A stretch of 64,000 bases of DNA from Shewanella sp. 1CM18E (GCF_023161665.1 NZ_JALNTW010000009.1:1-64000); one strand, 5' to 3'; positions 40,156 to 50,906 are shown, numbered from the stretch's first letter. Numbers and translations: made by a program. The notes: generated by a model not told the origin, from the sequence alone.

Positions 40156-40671
40156 ATGCAAAAACAAAATGGTTTTACCCTAATCGAATTAGTGGTTGTT
40201 ATCATCATCCTAGGTATTTTGGCTGTAACTGCAGCACCTAAGTTTATTAACTTGCAAACAGATGCACGTCAATCAGCGCTTCAAGGCGTCAAAGGTGCTA
40301 TCCAAGGTGCTAATGGTTTAGTGTTTGCTAAAGCGGCGTTAGCGGGTGAAGAAAGAAATGCTGGTCCAGTCAATGTCGACATTGGCACAACAGGTAGTGT
40401 GATAAATGTACCTACTACTTATGGTTATATGACAGCTGAAGAGACAACATTTGAGTTAGCTGTTGATGCAAGCTTTGTTGCTGAAGCGACAAATACGAAT
40501 AATGGTACTGAAGACTGGATTGTTGTTGAAGCTGGAACTCCTGGTTCAGGAGCTACAATGGTGATTTATCAGCGTGATGCACCGAATGACAGTAATACTT
40601 GCCAATTAACGTACAAAGAAGCAACTGCTACATCACTTCCTGAGTACACTATTGCTGATACAGGCTGTTAA
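40156..40671 (+). CDS. mshA: MSHA major pilin MshA (first tandem copy)
   Basis: 171-residue type IVa prepilin: leader MQKQNG, cleavage before FTLIELVVV, mature Glu5, alpha-helical spine to about residue 34, then a variable globular domain closing with a disulphide loop (CQLTY...DTGC). The first 34 residues are identical to those of the next gene, while the globular parts differ widely. A GAGG ribosome-binding site lies upstream. The order before mshC, together with these features, identifies it as MshA; which copy is the main subunit is not certain. Confidence 0.92.
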   Translation: MQKQNGFTLIELVVVIIILGILAVTAAPKFINLQTDARQSALQGVKGAIQGANGLVFAKAALAGEERNAGPVNVDIGTTGSVINVPTTYGYMTAEETTFELAVDASFVAEATNTNNGTEDWIVVEAGTPGSGATMVIYQRDAPNDSNTCQLTYKEATATSLPEYTIADTGC

Positions 40672-40702
40672 AATAATAATGCTTATTTGAGAGAATATAT
40701 AA

Positions 40703-41191
40703 ATGCAAAAACAAAATGGTTTTACGCTAATTGAATTAGTGGTTGTGATTATCATTCTAGGTATTTTGGCTGTTACAGCAGCACCTAAGTTTATCAACCT
40801 ACAAGGTGACGCGCGAGCTTCGACCCTTCAAGGCCTGAAAGGATCAATACAGGGTGCTAACTCGTTAGTTTTCTCAAAAGCTGCTATCGCAAGTAAAGAG
40901 AAAGATGGCGATACAACGGTTCAAATTGGTGCTGATGCTGCGGATACTGTAAAGATTGCTTATGGTTATTTGCAAAATGATTCAGCTTCTATTTTAGAAG
41001 CACTAGATATTAGCACTGCTGACTGGACTATTGTAGATGGAGCTAATTTAACTGAGGCTACGGTTATTTATCAGAATGGCTCACCATATGATGCATCTTC
41101 AACGCCTAAGGTTGATTGTCATTTTGAGTACACTCCAGCTCAGAGTGCTAGTACAGCACCTAAGTACGAAGTAAAAGATACTGGTTGTTAA
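40703..41191 (+). CDS. Second MshA-like major pilin (tandem paralogue)
   Basis: 162-residue type IVa prepilin, 31 bases after the first mshA copy and probably co-transcribed. Leader and N-terminal helix (residues 1-34) are identical in protein to the first copy but differ at many synonymous sites, which points to an old duplication kept under purifying selection. The globular domain is diverged, with a disulphide loop between CHFEY and DTGC at the C-terminus. Either copy could be the dominant pilin, or they may be mixed or alternative subunits. A strong terminator follows. Confidence 0.9.
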   Translation: MQKQNGFTLIELVVVIIILGILAVTAAPKFINLQGDARASTLQGLKGSIQGANSLVFSKAAIASKEKDGDTTVQIGADAADTVKIAYGYLQNDSASILEALDISTADWTIVDGANLTEATVIYQNGSPYDASSTPKVDCHFEYTPAQSASTAPKYEVKDTGC

Positions 41192-41203
41192 TTTTAACCG
41201 CTT

Positions 41204-41231
41204 AAAAAGGCCTGCCTAGCAGGCCTTTTTT
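41204..41231 (+). terminator. Strong terminator after the mshA pair
   Basis: AAAAAGGCCTGC and GCAGGCCTTTTT form a 12-bp perfect stem with a CTA loop and T-run, 12 bases after the second pilin stop. It separates mshB-mshA-mshA' from mshC-D-O-P-Q and may explain high pilin expression relative to the minor pilins. The following gap (41232-41371) should hold a promoter for mshC; none was clear. Confidence 0.92.
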
Positions 41232-41371
41232 GTATCTAACGTATTAATAGCGGCTTTATTTGCCATACTTATTAAATTGTTAGACACTAACTCTATGAGT
41301 TAGCTCTCAATCCCTTTAGTTTGATGGTTTCAATCGAAATCTAAACACCGCAGTACTGTTCAGGACGAATA

Positions 41372-41845
41372 ATGCACAGAACGCCGCGACAAGCAGGTTT
41401 TACCTTAGTTGAACTTGTTACCACTATTATCCTTATTGCCATCCTTGCAGTGGTGGTGATCCCGCGCCTTTTAACCACCTCGAGTTACAGTGCATTTACC
41501 CTGCGTGATGAATTTATTAGCGAGCTGCGTAAAGTGCAGATTATGGCGATGAATAATCAAGATCGCTGCTATCGTTTGTCTGTCACTGAAACCGACTACC
41601 AACTTATTCGTTTTAATGACGCCTGTAGCGGCACTCCTGCTCGAACAGATGCGCCTCAAGCTTTTCAAGGTGGTGCCAACCTCTCTCTTTTCAATGGTGG
41701 TGCGACTAGCTTTAATATTGAGTTTAATCGTCAAGGAGTGCCAATCGTCAATGGTTCGCGCTGTAATGGCAACTGTATAAATGTGCTTGCAGATGAAACT
41801 CTATTTTTAGCAATAGAGTCTGAGGGATACATTCATGAAGGCTAG
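41372..41845 (+). CDS. mshC: MSHA minor pilin MshC
   Basis: 157-residue type IV prepilin-like protein: leader MHRTPRQAG, cut before FTLVELVTT, Glu5 present, one hydrophobic helix, and a globular domain with two cysteine pairs (DRC...DAC and RCNGNC). Minor pilins prime fibre assembly. First gene of the mshCDOPQ unit; it overlaps mshD by 11 bases. Confidence 0.9.
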   Translation: MHRTPRQAGFTLVELVTTIILIAILAVVVIPRLLTTSSYSAFTLRDEFISELRKVQIMAMNNQDRCYRLSVTETDYQLIRFNDACSGTPARTDAPQAFQGGANLSLFNGGATSFNIEFNRQGVPIVNGSRCNGNCINVLADETLFLAIESEGYIHEG

Positions 41846-42398
41846 GCTGCATTTATTAAAAAGTATAAAGCTACAAAAAGCCTTTACGTTAGTTGAGCTT
41901 GTTGTTGGCATGGTGGTGATAAGTATTGCCTTTGTGCTGCTCAGTACCATGCTATTCCCTCAAGCAGAACGTGCGGCAGATACTTTACACCGAGTGCGCT
42001 CTGCAGAGCTTGCTCATTCCATTTTGAATGAGATCTGGGGCAAACGATATGATCAAAATACCAACGCCAATGGAGGCGTACCAGCATGTGGTGCGTCAGC
42101 TAACGACGCACTAGGTTTACCAGCGGGGCTTGACTGTACAGCTTCTGCTAACTTAGGCCCTGATGCTGGTGAGAATCGCAGTGATTATAACGATGTAGAT
42201 GATTATGCCGGGCTTACTATCAACAGCCAGATGCTGAATAGCTCTGATACCTATGCCGATCGTTATAAAAATTACTCATTATCTGTTTCAGTGCAGTACG
42301 ATAACTTGCCAAGTTTAAATACAAAACTGGTGACTATTGATGTGACCACACCTAGCGGTGAAGTGATGACGTTCAATGCGATCAGGAGTAACTATTAA
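41835..42398 (+). CDS. mshD: MSHA minor pilin MshD
   Basis: 187-residue prepilin-like protein with a longer basic leader (MKARLHLLKSIKLQKA). The predicted processing site has alanine rather than glycine before FTLVELVVG. Prepilin peptidases accept this poorly in some systems. Glu5 is present. The globular domain has one cysteine pair (ACGAS...LDCTA). It overlaps mshC at the start and mshO at the end (TAATG). Confidence 0.9.
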   Translation: MKARLHLLKSIKLQKAFTLVELVVGMVVISIAFVLLSTMLFPQAERAADTLHRVRSAELAHSILNEIWGKRYDQNTNANGGVPACGASANDALGLPAGLDCTASANLGPDAGENRSDYNDVDDYAGLTINSQMLNSSDTYADRYKNYSLSVSVQYDNLPSLNTKLVTIDVTTPSGEVMTFNAIRSNY

Positions 42399-43300
42399 TG
42401 CCTGTATCGATAACTTCAGCTTCTAGCTTGCAGCTACGAAAAATAAAACAGCTAAAGGCTAAAGGTTTCACCTTGGTTGAGTTGGTCACGGTTATCATTA
42501 TTCTTGGGGTGCTAGTCCTAGGCGTGAGTAGTTTTCTTATCTTTGGGACGCGCATTTTTGTCGATGCAACCTCGGTCGATCAGGTGATGAGTCAAAGCCG
42601 CTTTGCGATAGAACGAATGACCCGTGATATTCGTAATGCTGTGCCTAACAGTATTCGGGTTAGTAATGGTACGCGCACTAATGGTTCAGCATGGCAGTGT
42701 ATTGAAATGATGCCAATTCAGGCGAGTGCATCCTATATTGAATTGCCAATCATGCCTGCAGCTAAATCAAGGGAAGCTAGAGTGATGCCTTCACGTGCTA
42801 CGGCATCTTCGTTAACTGCGGGGCAGTTTTTTTTGGTATATCCATTGAGTCCTGCTGATGTTTATACTTCTACAGCTATTAGTAAAACTGACGGTAAGTT
42901 ATTTCGCATTGATGCTGTTTCTGCCAATTCGACCAATGATTTAACTGTTAACTTCGGTCGTCAGGTTCGTTTTGATACGGCTTCACCGAGGCAGCGATAT
43001 TTTGCCATTCAAGATGCTGTTAGCTATTGCTTTGAGCAGGTTAGTGCTGAAAGTAGCCAGCTTAACCGTTATAGCGGCTATGGTTTTAATAACCCTACAA
43101 ATCAGCCATCACCTGACAGTATGGGCGATGGGGTATTAATGGCTGAAAATATCGTCAACACTATCGGTAACAATAGCCCCATGGCCTACACCCCGGGAAC
43201 CTTAAAAAATAATGCAATGGTACATCTGAATCCATTATTTGATGTTCAAGGCCAGAGCTTTCAATACCATCATCAAGTGCAGGTGATAAATGTTCCATAA
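42398..43300 (+). CDS. mshO: MSHA minor pilin MshO
   Basis: 300-residue pseudopilin of PilW/MshO type: 24-residue leader ending KAKG, cut before FTLVELVTV, Glu5 present, hydrophobic helix, then a large globular domain with two cysteines (WQCIEM and YCFEQ). Large minor pilins of this type are thought to sit in the tip complex. It overlaps mshD and mshP. Confidence 0.9.
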   Translation: MPVSITSASSLQLRKIKQLKAKGFTLVELVTVIIILGVLVLGVSSFLIFGTRIFVDATSVDQVMSQSRFAIERMTRDIRNAVPNSIRVSNGTRTNGSAWQCIEMMPIQASASYIELPIMPAAKSREARVMPSRATASSLTAGQFFLVYPLSPADVYTSTAISKTDGKLFRIDAVSANSTNDLTVNFGRQVRFDTASPRQRYFAIQDAVSYCFEQVSAESSQLNRYSGYGFNNPTNQPSPDSMGDGVLMAENIVNTIGNNSPMAYTPGTLKNNAMVHLNPLFDVQGQSFQYHHQVQVINVP

Positions 43301-43775
43301 ACTGCGAATAAATCCAAGTAGGAATAACTTCACTAGGCAACGCGGTAGTGCACTGGTTATTGGTGTATTCATTATCACTGTGATGTTCTTGTTAGCGGCG
43401 ACCTTAATAAATGTACTTAATGATGCAGACCAACAGATCAGCGTTGAAGTATGGGGTACCCGCGCCTTTGCTGCAGCCAATAGCGGTGCAGATAAAAGTT
43501 TAGCGACTCTATTCCCTTTAGATGGTAATCCGGGGAGTTGTAGCGTACAAACGACTTGGAATATTGGCAGCGACACGGGACTTGTGGGGTTTCATGGCTG
43601 TAAAGTTGAAATGAAGTGCTCAAAAGTTGAGGTTAATTTGCCTGCAAGTAACATGACTCAATATTTAATAACCAGTACTGCAACTTGTAGTTCTGGCGAT
43701 TGTGACTCAGGTAGAAGTAGTGATGCGAGTTGTATTCGAGTTAGTCGACAGGTGGAGGTAGAAGCTCGTGATTAG
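43290..43775 (+). CDS. mshP: MSHA biogenesis protein MshP (PilX-like)
   Basis: 161-residue PilX-type component: basic leader, then GSALVIGVFIITVMFLLAATL as the hydrophobic helix, lacking the usual Glu5. The C-terminal domain has several cysteines (CSVQ, CKVEM, CSKVE, CSSGDC), so disulphide-rich. It is located between mshO and mshQ, whose starts and ends overlap with it. Probably part of the tip complex. Confidence 0.85.
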   Translation: MFHKLRINPSRNNFTRQRGSALVIGVFIITVMFLLAATLINVLNDADQQISVEVWGTRAFAAANSGADKSLATLFPLDGNPGSCSVQTTWNIGSDTGLVGFHGCKVEMKCSKVEVNLPASNMTQYLITSTATCSSGDCDSGRSSDASCIRVSRQVEVEARD

Positions 43776-46700
43776 TTTCCAAAAAAAATGGACTTTTCTG
43801 ATCATCTGTTTGGTTTTTTCTATTACTCAAGTTCAATCCGCATTGGCTACGAACTGGAGAGATACTTTTTTAGAGGGTCTCAATTCTTATACACCTAGCG
43901 GACAAATTATTTTTACCAGTAATGGCAAATTGTACAATGCTCCTATTCGTGGGCAGTTGCCATCCTATAATGTTTATGAAGATCAAAAATCATGTGTTCC
44001 GTCAGGAATGAAAGCTAAAAATTGTAAATCTGGTAGAGATACTGCTGAACTTCCTAGTAGCCGACTACCTTTTAGTCAGTGTCGCTCAAATAGCAATGTC
44101 GATTTAGATCCGTCTGATGCTGTAAAGGGGGAAATTCAAGTACCTGTTGGTCACTATAGAAATATTACTTCGAGCGCAAATGGTGGCGTGGTTAGTTTTC
44201 TGTCAGATACTGGAGAAAATATATATCGGATTAAGTCATTAGATATTAAAAGCGGCATTTTGCAGTTAGCTCCCGGGCAGTATTGGATCGAAAACTTAAA
44301 TATTGCAGCTGGTGTTACAGTGAGTTTCCCGCACAACTCCTTAGGCTCAGTTGCATTTTTCATTGGAAATGATTTTTCAGTGAAAAACACAATGCATTCA
44401 TATAGTTCAGATTCTTTTCTACTGTACGGTTATTCAGATATTGCTATTGCTCCAAACATTTTATTTCGGGGGCATGCTGTTGCGGAGGGACAACTGTCTT
44501 TAGGTACATCTTCCAATACTATCGGGGCACTAACATCTGACTATATTCATATCCCGATGAATGCGCGAGTAAACTATGATGACACTGCTGCGAGTATTGA
44601 TATTGAGCCTAATTGTGGTGCAGAGCCCCCTAAGCCATCGATTTTACCTATATGCCCAGCAGAACAAAATAACGTCCAAGGGTTAACATATCGTACCTAT
44701 AATGCCGATTCGTGGTATTCAGATAATTATAGCCCCGCTAATCCAGAAGAATTTCAAACTCTTGTTGATAAAGTGAGCAAAACTAAATATCAAATAGGCG
44801 AGTCAATAGAGGGGAATTTAAATCAAAAGGGCAACGGGATTAACCCTCACTCTAATTCTGACAGCGATCAGGACTTGTATTTAGGTGTATTCAAAGGATA
44901 TATCGATGCACCTGAAACTGGTGAGTATACCTTTGCAATTGATGGTGATGATGCTATTGAGTTGTTGATTGATGGTGAGGTTGTTACCGCATTTTATGGA
45001 ACTCACGCTACTTGTGATTGCACAGATAAACAAGGCAAAGTGTCTTTAGAGCAAGGTGCCCATACAATTGAATTAAGGTTTCATGAAGCGTTTGGTTATG
45101 AAGCGTTTAGGTTGTATTGGCAGCCACCATCGGCTAATAGCTTGACAATAGTTCCAACAGAGCAGTTATTAACGTGTCCGGCACCCAAGTTTGAATTTGG
45201 TCAGGCAGAGCTGGATGCCAATGGTGTTGCAACGATTTATTTTAAAAATAATTATGTTGTAGCGCCTGTTGTTATGGCCATGCCGACTATTGATATCACT
45301 GGGTTTAATGATAATAGCGAAAGGCCATCTACTATCCGGGTCAATTATTTAACTGATCAATATACGCAAATTCAGCAAATTAATTCTAATTCGCCCTTTG
45401 GTCTTAACAAACCAATGAGCAAGATTGATTACTTTGTCATGGAGCCCGGTTACAGGTTTATTAAAAGAGGCAGTGCGCTGCAGGCCGGTAAAGTATCAAC
45501 CTCTTTTTATCAAGGAAAAAGGACAACAGGAGCAAATAAGGGATATCAAGACGTTGATTTTGTTCATGAATTTGGCGCTCAACCGGCCATAATTGGTCAA
45601 GCACTCACTCAAAATAATAATCGCTTTATTACAACCGTGATTAATAACGTTGATTTTGACGGCGATGAATTTGACATAGCGATTGAGGGCTCGGAGGTTA
45701 GCGGCGCAATTAATAACCCTGAGTTATTAGGTTATGTTGCTGGTTTAGGGCAGGGTGAACTCAGCATTAATGGTGAAGCTGTAATGTATGAATTTGCTCA
45801 TGCAAAGAATCATGGTAACGGCTCTAGCGTTCGTACGCTTTGGCAGCAATGTGCGTTTCCGAATCGTTATGAGCAAGATTATCCTGCTCAGCCGATAACC
45901 ATTGCCAATAAAAATCAGCGTAATGGTGCTGATGGTGGCTGGGTGCGTCGTTGCCTAAAAGATGACTTTAATGATCACGTTAGCTTTGCTTTAGATGAAG
46001 ACACTGAGCTAGATAATGATAGAAGTCATTTAGCAGAAAGCATCGGTTACTTTGCTTTTGAATATGCAGCCGAGCCGCCAGCAGTGAATCATTATCGGAT
46101 TAGCTTTGATTCTGGAGCGCTAAGCTGCGCCGCAAAATCAGTGACCGTACAAGCCTGTGCAGATGATAACTGTAGCTCATTGTTACCCGACCCTGCATTT
46201 ATCACGTTAACTAAAAATGGGGTTAATTATACTAGTGCGACCTTTGATGGTAGTACTAGTCTTGACGTATGGCATCCACAAGGGGGCTTAGTCACATTGG
46301 GTTTGGGTAATACCACGCCAAGTGGTGAATATCGCTGTTACATTGATGGAAGTTTAGTGGCTAATGCTCAGTGCCAACTTAATTTTGAAGATAGTGGCAT
46401 CTACTTTGACATTGAAGATTCAACCTCTTGTAAAAACTCGGCCAATTTTGAACTGTTTGCAGTCAAAAAAGATCAAAATAGCCAACAGTGTGTGCCGCTA
46501 TTTGCCAATCAAACTAAACCACTTGCTATGGCGTTCAATTACATCACACCTAATGCCAGCGGTATAACGAGTGCTGAAAAACTAACGGTTAATAGCCTGA
46601 ATTCACCACAGACAAGTGTTGAGATTAGTGGTGGAGCAAGTGAGCAGTTGCAAGTTCGTTTTGATGCAAATGGTAAGGCACAACTCAATGTTAATTACCC

Positions 46701-48210
46701 AGAGGCTGGGCGAGTAGAGCTTGAAGCAACGCTTACCGAAGAAATTGAGTCTCCTGATGGCTCAACAAGTGAAACGCTAGTACTTACTCATAGTGAGCAG
46801 TTTGTGGCTAAGCCTGATGGCTTTCACTTCTTTAATCCATCGACAGGTAATGGCTGTACCGGAGCGAGTTGTACTAAGTTTGCCAAGGCTGGTGATGATT
46901 TTGCTATGAGTGTTAAAGCGGTTTGTGGAGTTGACGATGCAACGCCATACAAAGATCGCCAAGCACTTAAAAACTTCAGATTCTCGGATTTGAACATTAA
47001 AGCTGTGCTACAGGCTCCGCTAGTCAGTAACGGTGATCCTGAAGACGGTGGCTTAGGTGGTATAGAGCAAAGCAAGCTTAGTTTTACTAAAGCCAACAGT
47101 GCTCCATTTACCCTGAATAATCAGACTTACTCTGAAGTTGGCGCTATCAGTTTTGCGCTTGATGGTGATGTTAACTATCTAGGCACAACCATTGCGGAAG
47201 CGAACTCGAGTAGCGATACCTTTGGCCGCTTTACGCCTTACTTCCTATCTATTGAGGCTAATACGCCGAAGCTGCAAGCTCAATGTAATAGCTTTACCTA
47301 TATGGATCAGCCTTTTGGGTTCCAATCGGGAATGGAGCCAACCATCAAAGTCAAAGGGATGAACAAAGTCGGCGCTGAGACTCGCAACTACCAAATTGGT
47401 GATTGGTGGCATTATCACGGTAATCAGTGGGCGAATCGTAGTTATAACGACACCTCTGGTGCAACCTCGGTAAACGGTGCAGCGCTTGCTGTACAAGATG
47501 TGTCACCGCTTTCAGAGCAAGTCGATTATTATCCAATAGATTCAGCTAATAGCATTCAGCGTGCGTATCTGAGTGGCACCAAACTTAGTTACCCGCGCAC
47601 GGATTCTTTGGCTGTGCCTTTTAATGCTAGTTTTGACTTAACACTGAGTACAGCTGATGTCACAGATAGTGACGGTATTTGTCATCAAGATGCGGCTGCG
47701 CTTACGGCAGGTTGCAAAGGCTTTACCTTCAAGGACGTTGCAAAAGACGATGCCTTTGCTACGCGTTATGGCCGCATGCTGCTGCAGAATGCCTACGGCC
47801 CATCGACTGAAGAGTTACGCCTTGAAGTGAATACTCAATATGTCGATGACAACGAGACTTGGGTATTGAATTCCGCTGATAGCTGTTCGGTGTTTGATAC
47901 AGCGACTGCTGCAGAGTCGGCCGACATAGGCTTGAATCTTAAACCTGATGCTGGTTTAGAGGACGTTGAAGGCTACACCCAAATAGGCGGAACTGGAAAG
48001 TCAGGGGTTATCTATTTAGGCAATAGCTTTATCTATTTCCCTGCACCAAATGCTGACGGTGAGGTTGGCTTACAGCAGCATGTTGATAAGTGGCTACAGT
48101 GGTATTGGGCTTTCGATTCAGCGAGTGGTTTACAAGATCCTCGAGCAACAGCTTATTTTGGTACTTATCGGGGACACGACCGGATAATTTATTGGCGAGA
48201 AGTTAACTAA
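43768..48210 (+). CDS. mshQ: MSHA adhesin-like giant protein MshQ with PA14 domain
   Basis: 1480 residues with a signal peptide (about 1-27). The first part (about 50-280) is a beta-rich, polymer-like domain with several cysteines. A PA14-type carbohydrate-binding domain follows (about 305-462: YLGVFKGYIDAPETGEYTFA, IDGDDAIELLIDGE, LRFHEAFGYEAFRLYW). Next is a beta-sandwich-like region (about 470-640), then a long C-terminal DUF6701-type module characteristic of MshQ. It probably forms or decorates the pilus tip and may bind glycans, a role not experimentally fixed. Start GTG at 43768 overlapping mshP. Last gene of the locus. Confidence 0.9.
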   Translation: MISFQKKWTFLIICLVFSITQVQSALATNWRDTFLEGLNSYTPSGQIIFTSNGKLYNAPIRGQLPSYNVYEDQKSCVPSGMKAKNCKSGRDTAELPSSRLPFSQCRSNSNVDLDPSDAVKGEIQVPVGHYRNITSSANGGVVSFLSDTGENIYRIKSLDIKSGILQLAPGQYWIENLNIAAGVTVSFPHNSLGSVAFFIGNDFSVKNTMHSYSSDSFLLYGYSDIAIAPNILFRGHAVAEGQLSLGTSSNTIGALTSDYIHIPMNARVNYDDTAASIDIEPNCGAEPPKPSILPICPAEQNNVQGLTYRTYNADSWYSDNYSPANPEEFQTLVDKVSKTKYQIGESIEGNLNQKGNGINPHSNSDSDQDLYLGVFKGYIDAPETGEYTFAIDGDDAIELLIDGEVVTAFYGTHATCDCTDKQGKVSLEQGAHTIELRFHEAFGYEAFRLYWQPPSANSLTIVPTEQLLTCPAPKFEFGQAELDANGVATIYFKNNYVVAPVVMAMPTIDITGFNDNSERPSTIRVNYLTDQYTQIQQINSNSPFGLNKPMSKIDYFVMEPGYRFIKRGSALQAGKVSTSFYQGKRTTGANKGYQDVDFVHEFGAQPAIIGQALTQNNNRFITTVINNVDFDGDEFDIAIEGSEVSGAINNPELLGYVAGLGQGELSINGEAVMYEFAHAKNHGNGSSVRTLWQQCAFPNRYEQDYPAQPITIANKNQRNGADGGWVRRCLKDDFNDHVSFALDEDTELDNDRSHLAESIGYFAFEYAAEPPAVNHYRISFDSGALSCAAKSVTVQACADDNCSSLLPDPAFITLTKNGVNYTSATFDGSTSLDVWHPQGGLVTLGLGNTTPSGEYRCYIDGSLVANAQCQLNFEDSGIYFDIEDSTSCKNSANFELFAVKKDQNSQQCVPLFANQTKPLAMAFNYITPNASGITSAEKLTVNSLNSPQTSVEISGGASEQLQVRFDANGKAQLNVNYPEAGRVELEATLTEEIESPDGSTSETLVLTHSEQFVAKPDGFHFFNPSTGNGCTGASCTKFAKAGDDFAMSVKAVCGVDDATPYKDRQALKNFRFSDLNIKAVLQAPLVSNGDPEDGGLGGIEQSKLSFTKANSAPFTLNNQTYSEVGAISFALDGDVNYLGTTIAEANSSSDTFGRFTPYFLSIEANTPKLQAQCNSFTYMDQPFGFQSGMEPTIKVKGMNKVGAETRNYQIGDWWHYHGNQWANRSYNDTSGATSVNGAALAVQDVSPLSEQVDYYPIDSANSIQRAYLSGTKLSYPRTDSLAVPFNASFDLTLSTADVTDSDGICHQDAAALTAGCKGFTFKDVAKDDAFATRYGRMLLQNAYGPSTEELRLEVNTQYVDDNETWVLNSADSCSVFDTATAAESADIGLNLKPDAGLEDVEGYTQIGGTGKSGVIYLGNSFIYFPAPNADGEVGLQQHVDKWLQWYWAFDSASGLQDPRATAYFGTYRGHDRIIYWREVN

Positions 48211-48224
48211 ATGTCAGTAATGGA

Positions 48225-48253
48225 GGGCAAGACAAGATATTGGCTTGCTCTTT
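48225..48253 (+). terminator. Probable terminator of the MSHA locus
   Basis: GGGCAAG and CTTGCTC (one G-T pair) form a 7-bp stem around a 12-base loop with a short T-run, 14 bases after the mshQ stop. Weak, but well placed before mreB. Confidence 0.45.
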
Positions 48254-48354
48254 GCTATAGATATCTCAATATATCGCAAAAAAACACCGTTTCATTAGCA
48301 ATTGTTAACCTCTCTGGTCTTGTGGATTTTAAGAAGCATGATAAAGTTACCTGA

Positions 48355-49443
<1,089 letters not shown>

Positions 49444-49455
49444 TCACGGTTAAAA

Positions 49456-49480
49456 AGGGCGGTTTTCAACCGCCCTAGTT
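49456..49480 (+). terminator. Hairpin/attenuator between mreB and mreC
   Basis: AGGGCGGTT and AACCGCCCT form a 9-bp stem around TTC, followed by AGTTTGTT, a weak T-run. It lies 12 bases after the mreB stop and just before the mreC start. Probably reduces read-through so that MreB exceeds MreC and MreD. Confidence 0.65.
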
Positions 49481-49484
49481 TGTT

Positions 49485-50372
49485 ATGAAGCCTATTTTTG
49501 CTCGCGGAATATCCAACCAATTTAGACTAACACTGGCTGTTATTATGTCAGTGATTTTGCTTGTCGCTAATGACAGGCTTGAGCCTGTGCGTAACTCTCT
49601 TTCTTCGCTATTAAGCCCGCTACAATACGTGGCTAATATCCCCGGCGCACTGCTGGATCTTTCTGCTGAAAGTCTTGCTACGCGCAACATGCTCGCTAAG
49701 CAAAATAAAGAATTGCTACGCCACCAATTACTGATGAGTGAACGCTTACAGCGTTTCGAGCATCTACGCCAAGAAAACGATCGCCTTCGAGGGCTGCTTG
49801 GCTCACCTGTGCACATGGATGCTAAAAAGGTGGTTGCTGAGGTGATGGAAGTTGCGAGCGATCCTTTCCGTCAATATGTAGTGCTTAACCATGGTTCGCG
49901 CAGTGGCGTGTTTGTTGGTCAGCCTGTTGTCGATGCCCAAGGCGTTGTTGGCCAAGTGGTGCAAGTGAGTGAGTTAACTAGCAGAGTGCTTTTGTTGTCT
50001 GATACCACTCACGGTATCCCTGTACGTATTACCCGCAATGATGTGCGTTTACTTGCCGTTGGTACGGGCGTTCTTGATGAGCTTGAGCTAAGGCATGTCG
50101 CTAAGAGTACCGATGTTCGCGTCGGTGATTTATTGGTGTCATCGGGTCTTGGTAAGCGTTTTCCTGAGGGCTACCCAGTTGCTCGGGTGATGAGCGTGGA
50201 AAAAGACGACGGCAAGAGTTATGCAACCGTAGTTGCTCAGCCTTTAGCAGCATTAGATAGAATTCGTTATTTATTATTACTTTGGCCTGACATCGAATCT
50301 GATGGCGCAGAACTCACACCGCCAGCAGGTGTCGAAGAAGCTATAAAAGCGAGTCAGGAGAGCGCGCAATGA
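49485..50372 (+). CDS. mreC: Rod shape-determining protein MreC
   Basis: 295-residue bitopic protein: a short cytoplasmic part, membrane helix (about 14-30), coiled coil (about 66-105), then periplasmic beta domains (GSRSGVFVGQPVVDAQGVVGQV and following). It activates RodA-PBP2 in the elongation complex. It overlaps mreD by 4 bases. Confidence 0.96.
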   Translation: MKPIFARGISNQFRLTLAVIMSVILLVANDRLEPVRNSLSSLLSPLQYVANIPGALLDLSAESLATRNMLAKQNKELLRHQLLMSERLQRFEHLRQENDRLRGLLGSPVHMDAKKVVAEVMEVASDPFRQYVVLNHGSRSGVFVGQPVVDAQGVVGQVVQVSELTSRVLLLSDTTHGIPVRITRNDVRLLAVGTGVLDELELRHVAKSTDVRVGDLLVSSGLGKRFPEGYPVARVMSVEKDDGKSYATVVAQPLAALDRIRYLLLLWPDIESDGAELTPPAGVEEAIKASQESAQ

Positions 50373-50857
50373 GTATACATGTGGCAAATGGCCGCTGGGT
50401 AGTTTGGCTTAGCTTATTAGTGGCAATGTTATTCCAGATCATGCCACTGCCTGATCTTGTTGAAGCTTGGCGTCCTGACTGGTTATTACTGGTTATCATG
50501 TACTGGGCAATGGCTTTGCCCCATAGATACAATATTTTAACCGCGTGGGTACTGGGCGTAATGCTCGATATCTTACTCGGAGCCACCTTAGGCATTCGTG
50601 CCTTTGCTATGTCAGTCGTGGTGTATGTTGTGGTACTGCACTTTCAGCGTTTACGTAACTTTCCTATGTGGCAACAAGCACTTGTAGTTGCCATGCAGGT
50701 GGCGCTGTATAACTTAGTTGTGTTCTGGGTGCAGTTTGTTGCTGATAGCGCTGTATTTGATATCAGCCTGTTTTACCCAGCTGTTTCAAGCTTAATTATG
50801 TGGCCGTGGATCTTCTGGATCTTGCGCCGCGTAAGACGCTTATACAAGGTTCGATAA
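50369..50857 (+). CDS. mreD: Rod shape-determining protein MreD
   Basis: 162-residue integral membrane protein with about five hydrophobic helices, starting MSIHVANGRWVVWLSLLVAM. It works with MreC in the elongation complex. Its sequence features RPDWLLLVIMYWAMALPHR and LGVMLDILLGATLG match the family. Confidence 0.95.
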   Translation: MSIHVANGRWVVWLSLLVAMLFQIMPLPDLVEAWRPDWLLLVIMYWAMALPHRYNILTAWVLGVMLDILLGATLGIRAFAMSVVVYVVVLHFQRLRNFPMWQQALVVAMQVALYNLVVFWVQFVADSAVFDISLFYPAVSSLIMWPWIFWILRRVRRLYKVR

Positions 50858-50880
50858 CCTAACAAGGTGTGTCTACTTGC

Positions 50881-50906
50881 AGCGCAATGCTAAGCAGTAT
50901 TGCGCT
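50881..50906 (+). other. Perfect hairpin between mreD and maf
   Basis: AGCGCAAT and ATTGCGCT pair perfectly around a 10-base loop, with no T-run. It lies 24 bases after the mreD stop, possibly an RNA processing or attenuation structure. Confidence 0.5.

Noticed and set aside
46777-47536. Several antisense open frames inside mshQ
   Set aside because: Scattered short shadows of a long continuous coding frame, without start signals or conserved motifs.
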